DNA from: Mesorhizobium sp. B2-7-1 | GTDB taxonomy: Bacteria; Pseudomonadota; Alphaproteobacteria; Rhizobiales; Rhizobiaceae | Reading direction: 5' to 3' | Assembly: GCF_006440735.1 (NCBI RefSeq) | Contig: NZ_VFUA01000015.1 | Location: forward strand, 25,529 to 89,528 | DNA length: 64,000 nucleotides | Part shown: positions 36,754 to 45,436 of the stretch, one piece after another | Numbering within the stretch: the stretch's first letter is position 1 | How the letters are laid out: the number at the start of each line of letters is the position of its first letter | Notes under the pieces: generated by a model | The model's input: the letters and a program-made list of their open reading frames with translations, nothing else | What the model was told of the DNA's origin: nothing | The model's database searches: none | Position numbers and translations under genes: made by a program

Positions 36754-37758
36754 ATGGAGCAAGTTCGGAACCTGACCCCGGCCGCAACGTCGGGCATCAT
36801 AGCGTCCAGCGTCTATTCGGGCGGCAAGCGCATCGCAGACATCGCGATCGAACAGGCCGGCGAATGGGCGGCTAAACCCGGCCATGTCGTCTGGATCGGC
36901 CTGCTCGAGCCCGATCGCAACCTGCTGCTCAGGGTGCAGGCGCAATTCCACCTGCATGACCTGGCGATCGAGGACGCCGAGCATCCGCATGCGCGCCCTA
37001 AGATCGAGCAATATGGCGACGCCCTCTTCATCGTCGCCCGCACCGCGCAATTGATCGAAGGCCGCGTCACGTTCGGCGAGACGCATCTGTTCGTCGGCAC
37101 CGGTTACATCGTCAGCGTCCGGCATGGGCCGTCGACTTCCTATGCCGCGGTGCGCCAGCATTGGGAGAGCTGCCCGCATTCGCTCGCCAAGGGCGAGGAC
37201 TTCGTCCTCTACGCCATCCTCGATTTCATCGTCGACAATTACATGCCGGTGCTGGAGCAGATCGAGGACGAGGTCGAGGCGATCGAGGACAAGGTGCTTT
37301 TGAAGCCGATGACCGGCGCCGATATCGAGCGGCTTTACATGTTGCGCCGCGATCTGCTGCGGCTGCGCAACGCGGCCCTGCCGCTGGTGGAGGTGTGCCG
37401 TCGGCTGACCAGCGCCGACCTGCCGCAGGTCCATGCCGCCATGCATCCGCTGTTTCGCGACGTGACCGACCACATCCGCACCGTGCAGGAAAAGATCGAT
37501 AGCCTGCGCGAGGTCTTGGCCTTCGCCTTCGAAGCCAGCCTTCTCGTCGGACAGAGCCAGGAAACCGCCATCTCCAAGAAGCTCGCCTCATGGGCCGCCA
37601 TCCTGGCAGTGCCGACGGCTTTCGCCGGCATCTACGGCATGAACTTCTCAGACATGCCGGAGCTGAAGATGGAATATGGCTATCCCGTCATTCTGCTGGT
37701 GATGGCCTCGATCTGCTCGTTCCTGTACTGGCGGTTCAAGAAGAACGGATGGCTGTGA
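36754..37758 (+). CDS. corA: CorA-family magnesium/divalent cation channel
   Basis: The 334-residue protein has a long cytoplasmic N-terminal domain and two C-terminal membrane segments with the signature YGMNF (GMN near residues 295-297, in TAFAGIYGMNFSDM), then a second segment ILLVMASICSFLYW. It is a pentameric channel for Mg2+ or related ions in the inner membrane. A ggaggtttgcg site precedes the ATG. It stands alone behind copy 2 of the palindromic repeat. CorA homologues can also move Co2+ or Zn2+; substrate is inferred. Confidence 0.92.
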   Translation: MEQVRNLTPAATSGIIASSVYSGGKRIADIAIEQAGEWAAKPGHVVWIGLLEPDRNLLLRVQAQFHLHDLAIEDAEHPHARPKIEQYGDALFIVARTAQLIEGRVTFGETHLFVGTGYIVSVRHGPSTSYAAVRQHWESCPHSLAKGEDFVLYAILDFIVDNYMPVLEQIEDEVEAIEDKVLLKPMTGADIERLYMLRRDLLRLRNAALPLVEVCRRLTSADLPQVHAAMHPLFRDVTDHIRTVQEKIDSLREVLAFAFEASLLVGQSQETAISKKLASWAAILAVPTAFAGIYGMNFSDMPELKMEYGYPVILLVMASICSFLYWRFKKNGWL

Positions 37759-37841
37759 GCGGAAGCGAATAGCCAATAGGGAGCGGTGAATAGGGAAGCA
37801 ACGAAAAACGGCTTGCTCCCTGTCGCAGAAACCAAGCCGTT

Positions 37842-37887
37842 CTATTCGCTATTCGCTATTCGCTATTCGCTATTCGCTATTCGCTAT
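37842..37887. repeat. Seven-base tandem repeat abutting the gcrA stop codon
   Basis: Six complete copies of ctattcg plus a partial seventh lie head to tail, and the last bases touch the TGA of gcrA on the reverse strand. The reverse-strand unit is gaatagc/gcgaata. Such short tandem arrays can change copy number by slippage, but here it is just downstream of the gene, so an effect on the 3' end of the transcript is the likeliest consequence, if any. Confidence 0.9.
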
Positions 37888-38405
37888 CAGCGAGCCCGTC
37901 GCCGTTCCGCCGCCGGCTGGAACGCAACCCGGGAATGATATTTGCAATACGGTCCCGTTTCGGCGGCGTCGTTGCCGCAGAAGCTGAAGCTCTCCGAGAG
38001 CGGATCGCCATTCGGCCATTTGCAGGTGCGTTCGGTCAGCTCGACAAGCTGCAGGTTGCGTGAGATCGGCACCACGACGTTCTCGACCGGGCGGAGGTAA
38101 TGACGCGCGACCGGCTCGGCGTCGAACTGCACCTGCAGCGCGGTGGCGCCGATGGTGGCCGTCACATGCCGTGTGGCGCTTGCGGCGCGTGTTACCGATT
38201 TCTGCATCGAGGCGCCTTGCGTCGTCTTCTTCTGGCGCGCCGGGGCAGCCGTCGCGCGGCCGCGGCCCGACAGCTTCAGGCGATGCACCTTGCCGATGAC
38301 GGCGTTGCGGCTCACTCCGCCAAGCTGTGCGGCAATCTGGCTGGCGCTCAGACCCTCCGACCACAATTTCCTGAGAAGTTCTACCCGCTCGTCAGTCCAA
38401 TTCAT
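37887..38405 (-). CDS. gcrA: Cell-cycle regulator GcrA
   Basis: The 172-residue protein begins with the GcrA helix-turn-helix (MNWTDERVELLRKLWSEGLSASQIAAQLGGVSRNAVIGKVHRLKL, residues 1-45), has a basic linker (ATAAPARQKKT) and a conserved C-terminal part with Cys residues (ERTCKWPNGD, FCGNDAAETGPYCKYH). GcrA binds sigma-70 RNA polymerase and acts at promoters carrying CcrM-methylated GANTC sites. It drives cell-cycle genes, including podJ in Caulobacter. The ATG is at 38403-38405. The region just upstream has three GANTC sites, and argD lies divergently 357 bases away. Confidence 0.95.
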   Translation of the reverse strand: MNWTDERVELLRKLWSEGLSASQIAAQLGGVSRNAVIGKVHRLKLSGRGRATAAPARQKKTTQGASMQKSVTRAASATRHVTATIGATALQVQFDAEPVARHYLRPVENVVVPISRNLQLVELTERTCKWPNGDPLSESFSFCGNDAAETGPYCKYHSRVAFQPAAERRRAR

Positions 38406-38438
38406 GGGGCCGCGCTCCTGCTGAGGCGTGCGTAGTCA

Positions 38439-38568
38439 GAATCCATTCCCGACCCGGCTCCTGCCGGGCAAACAACACCACATATATCGGGTGATTTAGG
38501 TCCGCCGCACGAAATCTAGTTATTTCTCGACTACAAATACCTTATGCGCTGACTCGGTGACAAGAGTC
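38439..38568. promoter_or_regulatory. Cluster of three GANTC sites upstream of gcrA
   Basis: GAATC at 38439-38443, GACTC at 38551-38555 and GAGTC at 38564-38568 match the CcrM methylation target GANTC. In Caulobacter and relatives GcrA acts at methylated GANTC promoters, and gcrA itself is cell-cycle controlled. Three in 130 bases is a dense set, but its importance is inferred. Confidence 0.6.
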
Positions 38569-38710
38569 CCCAGGGCAACACGATTTGGTTTTTTCGGTTT
38601 TCCCCAACTTGCCGGTCTACTCATGAGCCGGCGTGACGTCGGGGGTTGGCCACGCGCTTCTGCGTGACGTTTTCGTTGACTTCATGGCCGAAAAACATGA
38701 TAAGCCGCAA

Positions 38711-38735
38711 AGGCCGCCGCATTGGCGGCTTTTTT
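38711..38735 (+). terminator. Rho-independent terminator just upstream of argD
   Basis: A stem of gccgcc and ggcggc with a gcatt loop is followed by six T. It ends 28 bases before the argD start codon on the same strand, so it must end an upstream leader or small RNA rather than a coding gene. Confidence 0.85.
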
Positions 38736-38762
38736 GATTTTCCGGTTCCGGAGACGCATATA

Positions 38763-39962
38763 ATGAGCGGTTCGGCGCTTTACGAGACCTTTGCTCGCGC
38801 ACCCCTGGCTTTCGACCACGGGGAGGGGACCTGGCTGGTCACCGACAAGGGCGAGCGATATCTCGACTTCGCGGGCGGTATTGCGGTGAATTCGTTGGGC
38901 CACAGCCATCCGCATCTGGTCGCAGCGCTCACCGAACAGGCCGCCAAGCTCTGGCACGTCTCCAATCTATACGAGATCCCAGAACAGCGCCGGCTGGGCG
39001 AGCGGCTGGTCGATGCCACCTTTGCCGACAAGGTGTTCTTCACCAATTCGGGCGCCGAGGCGCTGGAATGCGCCATCAAGACGGCCAGGCGCTATCAGTT
39101 CGTCAAGGGCCATCCCGAGCGTTTCCGCATCATCACCTTCGAGGGTGCCTTCCATGGCCGCACGCTGGCGACGATCGCCGCCGGCGGCCAGTACAAGTAT
39201 CTCGAAGGCTTCGGCCCGAAGGTCGAAGGCTTCGACCAGGTCGCTTACGACGACATCGACGCGGCCGAAAAGGCGATCACGCCGGAGACCGCGGCGATCC
39301 TGATCGAACCGGTGCAGGGCGAGGGCGGCATCCGCCCGGTGCCGACGCAATCGCTGAAGCGGCTGCGGCAGCTTTGCGACCAGCATGGCCTGCTTTTGAT
39401 CTTCGACGAAGTCCAGTGCGGCATCGGCCGCACCGGCAAGCTGTTCGCGCATGAATGGGCCGGCGTCACGCCCGACCTTATGGCGATCGCCAAGGGCATC
39501 GGCGGCGGCTTCCCGATGGGCGCCTGCCTTGCCACGGATGAGGCGGCGGCCGGCATGACGGCCGGCGTGCACGGCACCACCTTCGGCGGCAATCCGCTGG
39601 CGATGGCGGTCGGCAACGCGGTGCTCGACGTGGTTCTGGCCGATGGCTTCCTCGAGGACGTGCAGCGCAAGGCGCTGCTTCTGAAACAGGGGCTGGCTGG
39701 GGTCGCGGACGAGTTTCCCGATGTCATCGAGGGCATCAGGGGAACCGGCCTGATGCTCGGCCTGAAATGCGCCATGCCAAACACCAAGGTGAACATGGCG
39801 CTGCGCGACCAGCACCTGCTTGCCGTGCCGGCAGGCGACAATGTCATCCGCCTCCTGCCGCCGCTCACCGTTGCCGACGGGGAGATCGGCGAGGCGCTGG
39901 AGCGCATTCGCGCCGGCGCCAAGGGGCTGACCGACGCGATTGCGGCCGAAGCCGCGAAATAA
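38763..39962 (+). CDS. argD: Acetylornithine aminotransferase
   Basis: The 399-residue PLP enzyme converts N-acetylglutamate semialdehyde to N-acetylornithine in arginine biosynthesis. It shows [36 protein letters not shown] and the PLP lysine K244 in [13 protein letters not shown]. The ATG at 38763 (MSGSALYET) begins the conserved region and has a ggagac site; the open frame runs upstream through a terminator. It is followed by argF after 17 bases, the common rhizobial argD-argF-hslO order. The terminator in front suggests attenuation of the operon, though no arginine-rich leader peptide is seen. Confidence 0.94.
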   Translation: MSGSALYETFARAPLAFDHGEGTWLVTDKGERYLDFAGGIAVNSLGHSHPHLVAALTEQAAKLWHVSNLYEIPEQRRLGERLVDATFADKVFFTNSGAEALECAIKTARRYQFVKGHPERFRIITFEGAFHGRTLATIAAGGQYKYLEGFGPKVEGFDQVAYDDIDAAEKAITPETAAILIEPVQGEGGIRPVPTQSLKRLRQLCDQHGLLLIFDEVQCGIGRTGKLFAHEWAGVTPDLMAIAKGIGGGFPMGACLATDEAAAGMTAGVHGTTFGGNPLAMAVGNAVLDVVLADGFLEDVQRKALLLKQGLAGVADEFPDVIEGIRGTGLMLGLKCAMPNTKVNMALRDQHLLAVPAGDNVIRLLPPLTVADGEIGEALERIRAGAKGLTDAIAAEAAK

Positions 39963-39979
39963 TTTCTGGAAACCTGCCG

Positions 39980-40891
39980 ATGAGTGTTCGCCACTTCACC
40001 GATCTATCCGCCGTTTCCGCGGGCGACCTGCGCATCATGCTGGACGACGCGATGGCGCGAAAGACCAGGCTCAAGGCGGGTGAGCGTTCCAAACCGCTCG
40101 ACGGCAAGGTGCTGGCCATGATCTTCGACAAGCCGTCGACGCGCACGCGCGTGTCCTTCGACGTCGGCATGCGCCAACTCGGCGGCGAGACCATCATGCT
40201 GACCGGCACCGAGATGCAGCTCGGCCGTTCGGAGACCATCGCCGACACAGCAAAAGTGCTGTCGCGCTACGTCGACGCCATCATGATCCGCACCACCTCG
40301 CATGACCGGCTGCTGGAGCTCACCGGAAACGCCACCGTTCCGGTCATCAACGGGTTGACCGACGACACGCATCCCTGCCAGCTCATGGCCGACATCATGA
40401 CCTATGAGGAGCATCGCGGTCCGGTGGCCGGCAAGACCTTCGCCTGGACCGGCGACGGCAACAATGTGCTGCATTCGCTGCTCGAAGCCTCGGCACGGTT
40501 CCGCTTCAATCTCAATGTCGCGGTGCCCGAAGGCAGCGAGCCTTTCGAGAAATATGTCGACTGGTCGAAGGCCAATGGCGGCAAGGTCAGGTTTTCCAGG
40601 TCCGCCGAAGAGGCCGTCGACCAGGCCGACTGCGTCGTCACCGACAGCTGGGTCTCGATGGGCCAGGAGCATCGCGCCCGTGGCCACAACGTCTTCCTGC
40701 CCTATCAGGTTAATGCGGCGCTGATGGCCAAGGCCAAGCCCGATGCGTTGTTCATGCACTGCCTGCCCGCGCATCGCGGCGAGGAGGTCACCGACGAGGT
40801 GATCGACGGGCCGCATTCGGTGGTCTTCGACGAGGCCGAGAACCGGCTGCACGCCCAGAAGGCGGTGCTGGCCTGGTGCCTGGGCGCTTGA
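39980..40891 (+). CDS. argF: Ornithine carbamoyltransferase
   Basis: The 303-residue protein has the carbamoyl phosphate motif STRTR at 53-57 ([12 protein letters not shown]), HPCQ near 131 and the ornithine-binding [10 protein letters not shown] near 260. It forms citrulline in arginine biosynthesis. The ATG at 39980 lies 17 bases after argD; an upstream frame extension overlaps argD and is not used. The operon continues to hslO about 146 bases downstream. Confidence 0.95.
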   Translation: MSVRHFTDLSAVSAGDLRIMLDDAMARKTRLKAGERSKPLDGKVLAMIFDKPSTRTRVSFDVGMRQLGGETIMLTGTEMQLGRSETIADTAKVLSRYVDAIMIRTTSHDRLLELTGNATVPVINGLTDDTHPCQLMADIMTYEEHRGPVAGKTFAWTGDGNNVLHSLLEASARFRFNLNVAVPEGSEPFEKYVDWSKANGGKVRFSRSAEEAVDQADCVVTDSWVSMGQEHRARGHNVFLPYQVNAALMAKAKPDALFMHCLPAHRGEEVTDEVIDGPHSVVFDEAENRLHAQKAVLAWCLGA

Positions 40892-41037
40892 GAAGGGCCG
40901 ACCCGATGGCTCCGGCCCGATCGGTGTAAACTTGATCCGGGGATATGTGATGCCTATTTGCGGGCCATCACGTAAATTGAACGCGCTTCGACGCATGCGG
41001 CTCATCGGGTTGCATGGCTGCGCCCCGGAGTTTTGTC

Positions 41038-42042
41038 ATGTTGGAAACCCATACCTTGGCTGAGCATAAACCCCAACTCGGTGAATTCGGCTTCGCCGGC
41101 GACGATCACGTCGTGCCCTATGAGGTCGCGCCGCTCGATGTGCGCGGTCGCACCGTGCAGTTCGGGCCGATGCTCGACGCCATCTTGAGCCGCCACGATT
41201 ATCCCGAGCCGGTCGCCCGCCTGCTGGCGGAAGCCTGCGTGCTCACCGTGCTGCTCGGCACCTCGCTGAAGTTCGAAGGCAAGTTCATCCTGCAGACCCG
41301 CACCGACGGTCCGGTCGATATGCTGGTGGCTGACTTCAGCACGCCGGATGCGCTGCGCGCCTATGCGCGCTTCGATGCCGACCGGCTGCAGGCGCTGATC
41401 GCCGCCGGCGAGACCTCGCAGCAGGTGCTGCTTGGCGACGGCGTGCTGGCTTTGACCATCGACCAGGGCGCGCATACGCAGCGCTACCAGGGCATCGTGC
41501 AGCTCGACGGCACCTCGCTGGAGGATGCCGCGCGCACCTATTTCCGGCAGTCGGAGCAGATCCCGACTGAGATCAAGATGTCGGTCGCCAAGCTGGTCAC
41601 GCCCGGCCCGGCCGGCGCGCGCGAGCAGTGGCGCGCCGGCGGCATCCTGGCGCAGTTCCTGCCGCAGGCGCCGGAGCGCATGCGCGTGCCCGACATTTCG
41701 GGCGGCGACGGCGATCCGCGGGACGTTACGCATCAGCCGGCCGACAATTCCTGGCAGGAATTGCTGGCGCTGCTCGGCACTATCGAGCCGACCGAGCTGA
41801 TCGACCCGACGGTGGGCGCCGAGCGGCTGCTCTACCGGCTGTTCCACGAACACGGCGTGCGCGTCTTCCGCGGCGTGCCGGTCGCCGACCAGTGCTCCTG
41901 CTCGCGCGAGAAGATCCACGGCATCCTCGAAGGCTTTTCGGCGCAGGAGATCAAGGACTCGACCGAGGACGGCGGCATCCATGTCGCCTGCGAGTTCTGC
42001 TCGACGCAATACGACTTCGATCCGGCCGAATTCGTGAAGTAA
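41038..42042 (+). CDS. hslO: Redox-regulated chaperone Hsp33
   Basis: The 334-residue protein has the Hsp33 fold and the C-terminal zinc site made of C286-x-C288 (QCSCSREK) and C318-x2-C321 (CEFC). Under oxidative stress the cysteines oxidise, zinc is released and the chaperone binds unfolding proteins in the cytoplasm. The ATG at 41038 follows cggag; an in-frame start 24 bases earlier lacks a site. It lies downstream of argF, a conserved neighbour in rhizobia. It converges on apaG. Confidence 0.94.
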   Translation: MLETHTLAEHKPQLGEFGFAGDDHVVPYEVAPLDVRGRTVQFGPMLDAILSRHDYPEPVARLLAEACVLTVLLGTSLKFEGKFILQTRTDGPVDMLVADFSTPDALRAYARFDADRLQALIAAGETSQQVLLGDGVLALTIDQGAHTQRYQGIVQLDGTSLEDAARTYFRQSEQIPTEIKMSVAKLVTPGPAGAREQWRAGGILAQFLPQAPERMRVPDISGGDGDPRDVTHQPADNSWQELLALLGTIEPTELIDPTVGAERLLYRLFHEHGVRVFRGVPVADQCSCSREKIHGILEGFSAQEIKDSTEDGGIHVACEFCSTQYDFDPAEFVK

Positions 42043-42053
42043 GAAAGCTCCGG

Positions 42054-42081
42054 TTCCTCTCCCCACTTCGTGGGGCTAGGA
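42054..42081. terminator. Hairpin between convergent hslO and apaG
   Basis: Arms ccccac and gtgggg around ttc (42061-42075) are extended by flanking ttcc/ggaa pairs. A short palindrome gaactcgagttc with tttaatt follows. Its place between two convergent genes fits a shared terminator, though the T-run is weak. Confidence 0.5.
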
Positions 42082-42092
42082 ACTCGAGTTCT

Positions 42093-42485
42093 TTAATTCA
42101 CCGTGCGCCTCGTCCCCGGCATGTCGAGCGAGAAAGCCGGAATGGCGATATCGAACGTCTCGCCGCGGCCGTTACGCATCGTGTAATGGCCGACCATGAT
42201 GCCCGACGGCGTCGAGAGCGGGCAGCCTGAGGTGTACTGATAGCTGTCGCCGGGATTGAGTTCCGGCTGGTCGCCGACGACGCCGGCGCCGCGCACCTCC
42301 TCGACCCGGCCTCGCCCGTCGGTGATATGCCAGTAGCGCGACAGAAGCTGCACGAATTCATCGGAACGGTTGTCGATCGTCACCTGGTAGCCCCAGACAT
42401 AGCGGTTCTCGGACGGATCGGAGCGGTCCTCCAGATAGAAGGGCCTGACCAGGACTTCGATGTTGCGCGTCACTGCGCGATACAT
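42093..42485 (-). CDS. apaG: ApaG protein (Co2+/Mg2+ efflux-associated)
   Basis: The 130-residue protein is a full ApaG, with its Ig-like beta fold: [30 protein letters not shown], and [23 protein letters not shown]. Its exact role is unclear; it has been linked to Co2+ resistance and Mg2+ efflux in enterics. There is no signal peptide. It converges on hslO, with the next gene divergent across a 320-base gap holding a copy of the palindromic repeat. Confidence 0.94.
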   Translation of the reverse strand: MYRAVTRNIEVLVRPFYLEDRSDPSENRYVWGYQVTIDNRSDEFVQLLSRYWHITDGRGRVEEVRGAGVVGDQPELNPGDSYQYTSGCPLSTPSGIMVGHYTMRNGRGETFDIAIPAFSLDMPGTRRTVN

Positions 42486-42805
42486 GGGCCACTCCGGTTG
42501 CCGCCGCGGAACATTCGTCGCGCTTCGCTGTTTGACGCGCAGCGCCGACCGTCCTGCCAGCCTTGTAGGCGCAGGTGCCGAAAAACAATGTCATTTAAGT
42601 GACACATGACAATGTTGGTGTGCACAAACCGTGCCGGGCGACTCGGACACGCTGTCGACGGATGAAACGGCCGCTGTGGCCTGAAGCAATTGCAGGAAAA
42701 GTGTGAGCGGTTTCCCGTCCGGGATCGCGTGAAAACAAAGAGATAGAGCGGTTCGCCGTTTTCGCTGAAACGGTGAAACGCCCTGTCGGGAGTGACCAGA
42801 TCTCG
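42486..42805. other. 320-base gap between apaG and the glycosyltransferase gene
   Basis: The left part must hold the apaG promoter (AT-richer aaaacaatgtcatttaagtga). The right part, 42683-42780, is a copy of the palindromic repeat that runs almost up to the glycosyltransferase start. I see no other gene or RNA. Confidence 0.6.
42683..42780. repeat. Mesorhizobium-type intergenic palindromic repeat, copy 3
   Basis: A full-length, somewhat diverged copy starts gaagcaattgcaggaaaagt and ends gctgaaacggtgaaacg. The central pairing is weaker than in the other full copies (cccgtccgggatcgcg). It directly precedes the glycosyltransferase gene. Confidence 0.8.
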
Positions 42806-43951
42806 ATGGAACCGACTATCGCAGCCGGCCTGGCTTCGTCAGCCCTTCTCCTATCCAATCTCGCCAGCATCCTGCTCGCCTCGTCGCGGCTCAGACGGCG
42901 GCGTGTCATTGCGCCGCCCGCAGCAGGCACCCAGCCGGTCTCGATCATCGTTCCCTTGCGCGGCGTCGAGCCGTTCGCGCAGGAGACCTTGCAGCGCGCC
43001 TTTTCGCTCGACTGGCCCCGCTATGAGCTGATCTTCTGCGTCGCGCACGCCGAAGACCCGGTGGTCAGGCTCGTCAATGCGGCGATCGCGCGCTACCCGA
43101 AGGTTCCGGCGCGGCTGCTGATAGGAGACGACCGCATCAGCGCCAATCCCAAGCTCAACAACTGCGTCAAGGGTTGGCAGGCGGCGCGGCACGATTGGGT
43201 CGTCCTCGCCGATTCCAACGTGCTGATGCCGAGGGACTATGTCCAGCAGCTGATGGCGGCGTGGCGCGCGGATACCGGCCTCGTCTGCTCGACGCCGATC
43301 GGCTCGCGGCCGGACGGGTTTTGGGCCGAAGTCGAATGCGCGTTCCTCAACACCCTGCAGGCGCGCTGGCAATATGCCGGCGAGGCGCTCGGCCTTGGCT
43401 TCGCCCAGGGCAAGAGCATGCTGTGGAACAAGCCGATGCTGGACGCCAATGGCGGCATCCAGGCTTTGGCCGCCGAGATCGCCGAGGACGCGGCCGCCAC
43501 CAAGCTGGTCAACAGCCTGGGCTTGCGCGTCAATCTCGTCGCCTCGCCTTTCGAGCAGCCGCTCGGCCAGCGTTCGCGCGCCGAAATCTGGTCGCGCCAG
43601 GCGCGCTGGGCGCGGCTGCGCCGGGTCACCTTCCCGCTGTTCTTCGCGCCGGAGATCCTGACCGGTGCGGCGATGGCGCTGCTGCTGGCGCTGATTGCCG
43701 CGGCAGGCGCCGGCGTCAGCCTGCCCGGCACGGCTTTATGCGTGCTGGCGATCGCCTATCTGCCGGAATGTCTGCTGGCGTCGGCCAAGGGCTGGTACCT
43801 GTCGCCGCGCAGCGTCACCGCGATGATCGCGCGCGACTTGATGCTGCCAGCCATCTGGGCGCGCGCCTGGTTCGGCGGCGCCGTGGAATGGCGCGGCAAC
43901 GCCATGACCATCCGCACCAAGGCGATGACCGAACTGGAAGAGCTCGCCTAA
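42806..43951 (+). CDS. Ceramide-glucosyltransferase-like glycosyltransferase (GT2/GT21 type)
   Basis: The 381-residue membrane protein has a N-terminal hydrophobic segment, a GT-A catalytic domain with D-motif acids D84 (HAEDPV), D136 (LADSNV) and D228 (AEDAA), the acceptor motif RQARW at 264-268 (the Q-x-x-R-W type), and two to three C-terminal membrane segments (EILTGAAMALLLALIAAAG). This is the layout of bacterial ceramide glucosyltransferase-like enzymes found in Agrobacterium and Mesorhizobium. They transfer sugar to a lipid in the inner membrane. Whether the acceptor is ceramide or diacylglycerol is not readable. The ATG at 42806 gives the conserved N-terminus. The end of the gene overlaps copy 4 of the repeat. 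Confidence 0.82.
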   Translation: MEPTIAAGLASSALLLSNLASILLASSRLRRRRVIAPPAAGTQPVSIIVPLRGVEPFAQETLQRAFSLDWPRYELIFCVAHAEDPVVRLVNAAIARYPKVPARLLIGDDRISANPKLNNCVKGWQAARHDWVVLADSNVLMPRDYVQQLMAAWRADTGLVCSTPIGSRPDGFWAEVECAFLNTLQARWQYAGEALGLGFAQGKSMLWNKPMLDANGGIQALAAEIAEDAAATKLVNSLGLRVNLVASPFEQPLGQRSRAEIWSRQARWARLRRVTFPLFFAPEILTGAAMALLLALIAAAGAGVSLPGTALCVLAIAYLPECLLASAKGWYLSPRSVTAMIARDLMLPAIWARAWFGGAVEWRGNAMTIRTKAMTELEELA

Positions 43952-43997
43952 AGCAATTCCAGGAAAAGTGTGTAGCGCTTTTCCGCCCGGGATTGCG
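43951..43997. repeat. Mesorhizobium-type intergenic palindromic repeat, copy 4 (half)
   Basis: Only the first half of the element (aagcaattccaggaaaagtg through cccgggattgcg) is present. It starts on the last base of the glycosyltransferase stop codon. Confidence 0.75.
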
Positions 43998-44034
43998 GCT
44001 CTGGAAGGCTCAGGCCGCGACCGGCAGTGGCTTT

Positions 44035-45225
44035 CTATTTGGCCGCCTTCAGCGCCTGCTCGATGTCCTCCAGAAGATCGTCGGCGTCCTCAAGGCCGAC
44101 GGAGAGCCTGAGCGTGCCTGGCCCGATGCCCAGCTCTGCCCGCGCGTCGTCGCTCAGGTTCTTGTGGGTCGTCGTCGCCGGATGGGTGATCAGGCTCTTG
44201 GCGTCCCCGAGATTGTTCGAGATCAGCACGATGTCGAGCGCGTTCTGGAAGGCGAAGGCCGCCTGCTTGCCGCCCTTGACGTCGAGACAGATCAGCGTCG
44301 AGCCGCCCGACATCTGCTTCTTCACGACATCCGCCTGCGGATGATCGGCGCGGCCCGGATAGATGATGCGTGCGATCTCCGGCCGTCCGGCCAGGAAATC
44401 CGCGATTTTGCCGGCGCTCTCGGTCTGCTGGCGCACCCGCAGCGGCAGCGTCTCCAGGCCCTTCAGCAGCGTCCAGGCGTTGAAGGGCGACAGGCTCGGG
44501 CCGGTGTGGCGGAAATAGTCGTGCAGGTTCTCGTCGATCCATTTCTTGTCCGACAGGATGACGCCGCCGAGGCAGCGGCCTTGGCCGTCTATATGCTTGG
44601 TCGCCGAATAGACGACGATATGGGCGCCGAGCAGCAAGGGCTTCTGCTGCAGCGGCGTTGCAAAGACATTGTCGACGATCACGCGCGCGCCGATCGAATT
44701 GGCGAGCTTGGCGACCGCGGCGATATCGACCACTTCCAGCGTCGGATTGGTCGGGCTTTCCAGGAAGAACAGCTTGGTGTTCGGCCTTACCGCCTTTTCC
44801 CAATTGGCGATGTCGGTGCCGTCGACCAGCGTCGCCTGGATGCCGTAGCGCGGCGCCAGCGTCTCGACCACCCAGCGGCAGGAACCGAACAGCGCGCGCG
44901 CCGCAACGATATGATCACCGGCCTTGACGCTGCAGAGCAGGGCGGCGGAAACGGCGGCCATGCCGGAGGCGGTGGCGCGGGCATCCTCGGCGCCTTCCAG
45001 CGCGCACATGCGCTTTTCGAACATATCGACGGTCGGGTTGGCGTAGCGCGAATAGATGAAACCCGGCTCCTCGCCCTTGAAGCGGGCTTCCGCGGCCTGC
45101 GCCGTTTCGTAGACATAGCCCTGCGTGAGATACATCGCCTCGGCGGTCTCGCCGTACTGCGAACGCAGCGTTCCGCCATGCACGAGTGCCGTTTGAGGTT
45201 TCCAGTTACGCTTCTTGGTGCTCAT
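44035..45225 (-). CDS. metZ: O-succinylhomoserine sulfhydrylase
   Basis: The 396-residue PLP enzyme of the Cys/Met metabolism family makes homocysteine from O-succinyl-homoserine and sulfide. It shows GFIYSRYANPTVDMFEKR, ESPTNPTLEVVDI and the PLP lysine in VYSATKHIDGQGRCLGG (about residue 208). The ATG at 45223-45225 begins MSTKKRNWKPQT. A longer frame would start with GTG inside the upstream terminator and is not credible. A SAM-II riboswitch and a terminator lie between the promoter and this start, so expression should drop when S-adenosylmethionine is high. It lies tail-to-tail with the glycosyltransferase. Confidence 0.93.
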   Translation of the reverse strand: MSTKKRNWKPQTALVHGGTLRSQYGETAEAMYLTQGYVYETAQAAEARFKGEEPGFIYSRYANPTVDMFEKRMCALEGAEDARATASGMAAVSAALLCSVKAGDHIVAARALFGSCRWVVETLAPRYGIQATLVDGTDIANWEKAVRPNTKLFFLESPTNPTLEVVDIAAVAKLANSIGARVIVDNVFATPLQQKPLLLGAHIVVYSATKHIDGQGRCLGGVILSDKKWIDENLHDYFRHTGPSLSPFNAWTLLKGLETLPLRVRQQTESAGKIADFLAGRPEIARIIYPGRADHPQADVVKKQMSGGSTLICLDVKGGKQAAFAFQNALDIVLISNNLGDAKSLITHPATTTHKNLSDDARAELGIGPGTLRLSVGLEDADDLLEDIEQALKAAK

Positions 45226-45243
45226 AGCCCTGCTTCCAGACAC

Positions 45244-45273
45244 AAAAAAACCGGCCGCGAAGTCGCAACCGGT
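45244..45273 (-). terminator. Intrinsic terminator downstream of the SAM-II aptamer
   Basis: On the reverse strand accggttgcg pairs with cgcggccggt (two G-U pairs) around actt, followed by seven T. It ends 18 bases before the metZ ATG, so it is the likely off-state hairpin of the riboswitch. Confidence 0.8.
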
Positions 45274-45300
45274 CCATATAGCCTTGCGGCTCGACGGTCC

Positions 45301-45352
45301 TTTAGCGACTTGTTTTACGTGGCTGCAAGCCGACCGGCCAAATCACCACGGG
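45301..45352 (-). ncRNA. SAM-II riboswitch aptamer upstream of metZ
   Basis: The reverse strand carries the conserved SAM-II pseudoknot sequences in order: cgtggtgatttggccggt, cggcttgcagccacg, then aaaacaagtcgctaaa. This matches the class found ahead of metA, metX and metZ in rhizobia, where binding of S-adenosylmethionine lowers expression. It lies 76 bases before the metZ start, with an intrinsic terminator between. I recognised it from the consensus; no folding program was run. Confidence 0.9.
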
Positions 45353-45436
45353 ATAACGACCCTTTAGACCCGCGCCGCGCTTGCGTCAATTGCCGGCTCC
45401 ATTAAGAGGTTTGTACCAGCAGAGCGGAGTAAGACT

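Larger units (their letters stand above)
38406..38762. other. 357-base gcrA-argD intergenic region
   Basis: This divergent gap carries three GANTC methylation sites in its left half and a structured stretch in its right half: a stem cacgc/gcgtg (38651-38666), a repeated cgtgacgt at 38633-38640 and 38663-38670, and a strong terminator at 38711-38735. The terminator precedes argD by only 28 bases, so a short transcript from this gap must end or be attenuated there. Confidence 0.65.

Noticed and set aside
37842..37887. Tandem repeats considered as a CRISPR array
   Set aside because: The units are seven bases without spacers; it is a simple tandem repeat.
45226..45243. Longer metZ start at the GTG at 45241-45243
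   Set aside because: It would place the start next to the riboswitch terminator, and the conserved sequence begins at 45225.
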